Of a DNA stretch of 7,246 nt, positions 6,067 through 7,246 are shown piece by piece. The stretch is from NCBI GenBank assembly GCA_021778875.1, contig JAJYBT010000114.1, positions 1-7,246 of the forward strand, read 5' to 3'. A program made the translations under genes and the position numbers. Origin of the DNA: Acidobacteriota bacterium. Its GTDB lineage: Bacteria > Acidobacteriota > Terriglobia > Terriglobales > Acidobacteriaceae. Positions within the stretch are counted from its first letter, which is position 1. Every line of letters starts with the position of its first letter. A model generated the notes under the pieces. The model saw only the letters and a program-made list of their open reading frames with translations, was not told the DNA's origin and ran no database searches.

Positions 6067-6729
6067 ATGCCCAGGAAGGCAAAGGCTACCCCACTCGCCA
6101 AGCCCGCAAAGCCCGCCAAGGCCGCCCTCGCCGTTAAAAAGCCCGCCCGCAAAGCCCTCAAGCCTGAGCCCGTGGAAGTCGCTCAGATCCTCAGCTCCGT
6201 CGTCGCATGGGAGGGACCGCTCTTCCGCGTCCACCACGACAAGCTCATCGAGCCCGGCGGCAAGCACAGTGAGCGCGACGTCATCCGCCACAACGGCAGC
6301 GTCGTCGTCCTCGCCCTTGACCACTCCAAAAGCAGGAAGGATCCCTGGGTCGTCGTCGAGCGCCAGTACCGCCACGCCGCCAACCAGTTCCTCTGGGAGC
6401 TGCCCGCCGGCAAGCTCGAACCCGGCGAAGACCCCCTCGCCGGAGCCCAGCGCGAGCTGGAAGAAGAGACCGGCTACCGCGCCAAAAAGTGGAAGCCCCT
6501 CGTCGAGTACTACGCCAGCCCCGGCTTCCTCGGCGAATCCATGAAGGTCTTCCTCGCGGAAGGTCTCGTCCCCGGCGAAGCCCACCCTGAAGACGACGAA
6601 GAGATCGAAATCCGCCTCGTCAAGCTCTCTGGTCTCGTAAAAATGATCGACAAGGGCTTCATCCACGACGGCAAAACCCTCACCAGCGTCCTGCTTTACA
6701 CTCGCCAGCTCGCGCGCAAACGCCGCTAG
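6067..6729 (+). CDS. Nudix hydrolase, ADP-ribose pyrophosphatase type, with basic N-terminal tail
   Basis: Nudix enzyme of 220 residues, probably splitting ADP-ribose or related nucleoside diphosphate sugars into AMP and sugar phosphate. The Nudix box is complete at residues 115-137: G115, E121, R129-E130, E133-E134, G136, in the form GX5EX7REUXEEXGU. It is preceded by WELPAG, and a proline (P152, in YYASPGFLGES) lies about 15 residues after the box, a feature associated with ADP-ribose pyrophosphatases. Residues 1-35 are an unusual Lys/Ala/Pro-rich stretch (MPRKAKATPLAKPAKPAK and on) resembling histone-H1-like tails. The start is ATG 6067 because AAGGAG (6051-6056) sits 10 nt upstream; the frame is open further left but overlaps the bshC region and lacks a ribosome site. 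It stands alone on the plus strand, with a hairpin 42 bp past its stop. Substrate preference is an inference. Confidence 0.92.
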   Translation: MPRKAKATPLAKPAKPAKAALAVKKPARKALKPEPVEVAQILSSVVAWEGPLFRVHHDKLIEPGGKHSERDVIRHNGSVVVLALDHSKSRKDPWVVVERQYRHAANQFLWELPAGKLEPGEDPLAGAQRELEEETGYRAKKWKPLVEYYASPGFLGESMKVFLAEGLVPGEAHPEDDEEIEIRLVKLSGLVKMIDKGFIHDGKTLTSVLLYTRQLARKRR

Positions 6730-6737
6730 ACACTTTC

Positions 6738-6754
6738 CGGGATGCGATCTCCCG
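6738..6754. repeat. Small hairpin just past the Nudix stop codon
   Basis: CGGGA (6738-6742) and TCCCG (6750-6754) flank a 7-nt loop. It begins 9 nt after the stop codon and may assist termination or protect the 3' end, but it is short. Confidence 0.3.
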
Positions 6755-6770
6755 CTTCGCTTCACTCCAG

Positions 6771-6807
6771 GGCCGGCGCCACCAGCGCCGGCCTTCCCGT
6801 CTGCTCT
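6771..6807 (+). terminator. Terminator-like GC-rich hairpin after the Nudix gene
   Basis: GGCCGGCGC (6771-6779) and GCGCCGGCC (6785-6793) form a perfect 9-bp stem with a 5-nt loop, followed by the pyrimidine-rich TTCCCGTCTGCTCT. The stem is strong but the T-tract is poor, so it is a plausible rather than ideal intrinsic terminator. It stands between the Nudix gene and csp, which run the same way. Confidence 0.6.
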
Positions 6808-6911
6808 AAGAAATCAGAACAATCACACCCCTCCCGAAAAATACCGCAGTAACTCCCTTTGCAATAAGGGTGAACCAGTCCCACAATATGTATTCCAGAG
6901 CTACTAAGTTC

Positions 6912-6922
6912 TCGCGCAAAAA
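6912..6922 (+). repeat. 11-mer TCGCGCAAAAA, copy 1
   Basis: The same 11 bases recur at 7002-7012, exactly 90 bp downstream. This copy lies upstream of the csp promoter candidate. Confidence 0.5.
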
Positions 6923-6951
6923 GTTACCCGCCCCTCGTCCCCAACTTTCGG

Positions 6952-6979
6952 TTGAGCCATCTCGCCCTGTGGAAATAAT
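6952..6979 (+). promoter_or_regulatory. Candidate csp promoter
   Basis: TTGAGC (6952-6957; 4 of 6) is followed after 16 nt by AATAAT (6974-6979; 5 of 6). A start near 6986 would give a leader of about 105 nt, long in the manner of known cold-shock mRNAs. Prediction by consensus only. Confidence 0.4.
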
Positions 6980-7001
6980 CCCGGATTTCTCAATCAACCT
7001 T

Positions 7002-7012
7002 TCGCGCAAAAA
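7002..7012 (+). repeat. 11-mer TCGCGCAAAAA, copy 2
   Basis: Identical to 6912-6922. This copy would fall in the csp leader if the promoter candidate at 6952-6979 is right. Confidence 0.5.
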
Positions 7013-7028
7013 TGGCGTCCTAGTTGAT

Positions 7029-7063
7029 ATCGGTAAGCATTCCCGATCACCTTTTGCTTATCG
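7029..7063 (+). promoter_or_regulatory. Structured csp leader with two competing stem-loops
   Basis: CGGTAAGCA (7031-7039) can pair with TGCTTATCG (7055-7063) as a 9-bp stem including one G-U pair and a 15-nt loop. Alternatively ATCGG (7029-7033) can pair with CCGAT (7043-7047). The two share bases 7031-7033 and exclude each other. In the second state TTTTGC (7052-7057) is free to pair with GCAAGG (7078-7083), which covers part of the ribosome site. Cold-shock mRNA leaders are known to switch structure with temperature; that this one does is an inference. Confidence 0.4.
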
Positions 7064-7090
7064 TCAAAACGTCTATTGCAAGGAAGGCAT

Positions 7091-7246
7091 ATGCCTGTGG
7101 CTCAGTACAAAGGGAAGGTCAAGTGGTTCAACAACGCCAAGGGTTACGGATTCATCGGACGCGAAGATGGTCCGGATGTTTTCGTCCACTACTCGGCCAT
7201 TCAGTTGGACGGCTACAAAACTCTGAAAGAGGGCGATGACGTCGAG
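7091..7246 (+). CDS. Cold-shock domain protein, CspA family (partial, C-terminus beyond right edge)
   Basis: Small single-stranded nucleic acid binding protein of the OB-fold cold-shock family, acting as an RNA chaperone or transcription antiterminator. The first 52 residues are visible; the family is usually about 65-75. The opening [20 protein letters not shown] is typical. RNP1 is KGYGFI (17-22) and RNP2 is VFVHY (30-34), with the expected aromatic residues W12, F13, Y19, F21, F31, H33 and Y34. The start is ATG 7091, preceded by AAGGAAGG (7080-7087), a strong ribosome site though its 3' end is very close to the ATG. A long, structured leader precedes it. It is not possible to say from the sequence whether it is cold-induced or constitutive. 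Confidence 0.95.
   Translation, partial: MPVAQYKGKVKWFNNAKGYGFIGREDGPDVFVHYSAIQLDGYKTLKEGDDVE

Larger units (their letters stand above)
6730..7090. other. Gene-free region between the Nudix gene and csp
   Basis: The 361 bp hold no convincing coding sequence. The left part has the hairpin structures that probably end Nudix transcription. From about 6800 the composition becomes more AT-rich and contains a csp promoter candidate, a duplicated 11-mer, short inverted repeats (CCCTT/AAGGG at 6855-6870; CAAC/GTTG at 6942-6954) and the structured csp leader. Confidence 0.75.

Noticed and set aside
5917..6765. Long minus-strand open frame (282 codons) opposite the Nudix gene
   Set aside because: Its Gly/Asp/Leu-rich sequence mirrors the Nudix codons; the plus strand carries a full Nudix box and a strong ribosome site.

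Overview
The window looks like a GC-rich chromosomal segment from a member of the Acidobacteriota (Acidobacteriaceae/Terriglobia type). This rests on three things: the paired b and b' ATP synthase subunits with a secreted-type leader on b, a bacillithiol synthase (BshC) homologue, and overall protein style. No database search was possible, so the lineage is an inference. I see no phage, transposon, CRISPR, tRNA or rRNA.

Layout. Positions 1-2888 (minus strand) hold the upstream part of an F-type ATP synthase operon, transcribed right to left: atpF' (b'), atpF (b), atpH (delta) and the N-terminal two thirds of atpA (alpha), which runs off the left edge. The genes are almost contiguous, except for a 116-bp gap before atpA. 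Genes for subunits a and c (atpB, atpE) are not upstream of atpF', so F0 appears to be encoded at more than one locus. Positions 2889-3264 are a gene-free, relatively AT-rich regulatory region. It contains a good minus-strand promoter candidate for the operon, a perfect 14-bp palindrome resembling a CRP/FNR-family site, and two adjacent hairpins, one of them long. Positions 3265-4224 (minus) encode a secreted alpha/beta-hydrolase (esterase type) with its own consensus -10 box. Positions 4296-5909 (minus) carry a full-length bshC reading frame interrupted by one in-frame amber codon, so it is a pseudogene, a recoded gene or a sequencing error.

Divergent from bshC, positions 6067-6729 (plus) encode a Nudix hydrolase of the ADP-ribose pyrophosphatase type with a lysine/alanine/proline-rich N-terminal tail. 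It is followed by a GC-rich terminator-like hairpin. A 361-bp gap then leads into a cold-shock protein gene (7091 to the right edge, partial), whose leader contains two mutually exclusive stem-loops just upstream of the ribosome binding site.

Functionally these are mostly housekeeping genes: energy conversion, low-molecular-weight thiol synthesis, nucleotide-sugar clean-up and cold-shock RNA chaperoning. I see no multi-gene novel system. The points most worth checking are the interrupted bshC, the operator and hairpins upstream of the ATP synthase operon, the csp leader, and the basic tail on the Nudix enzyme.
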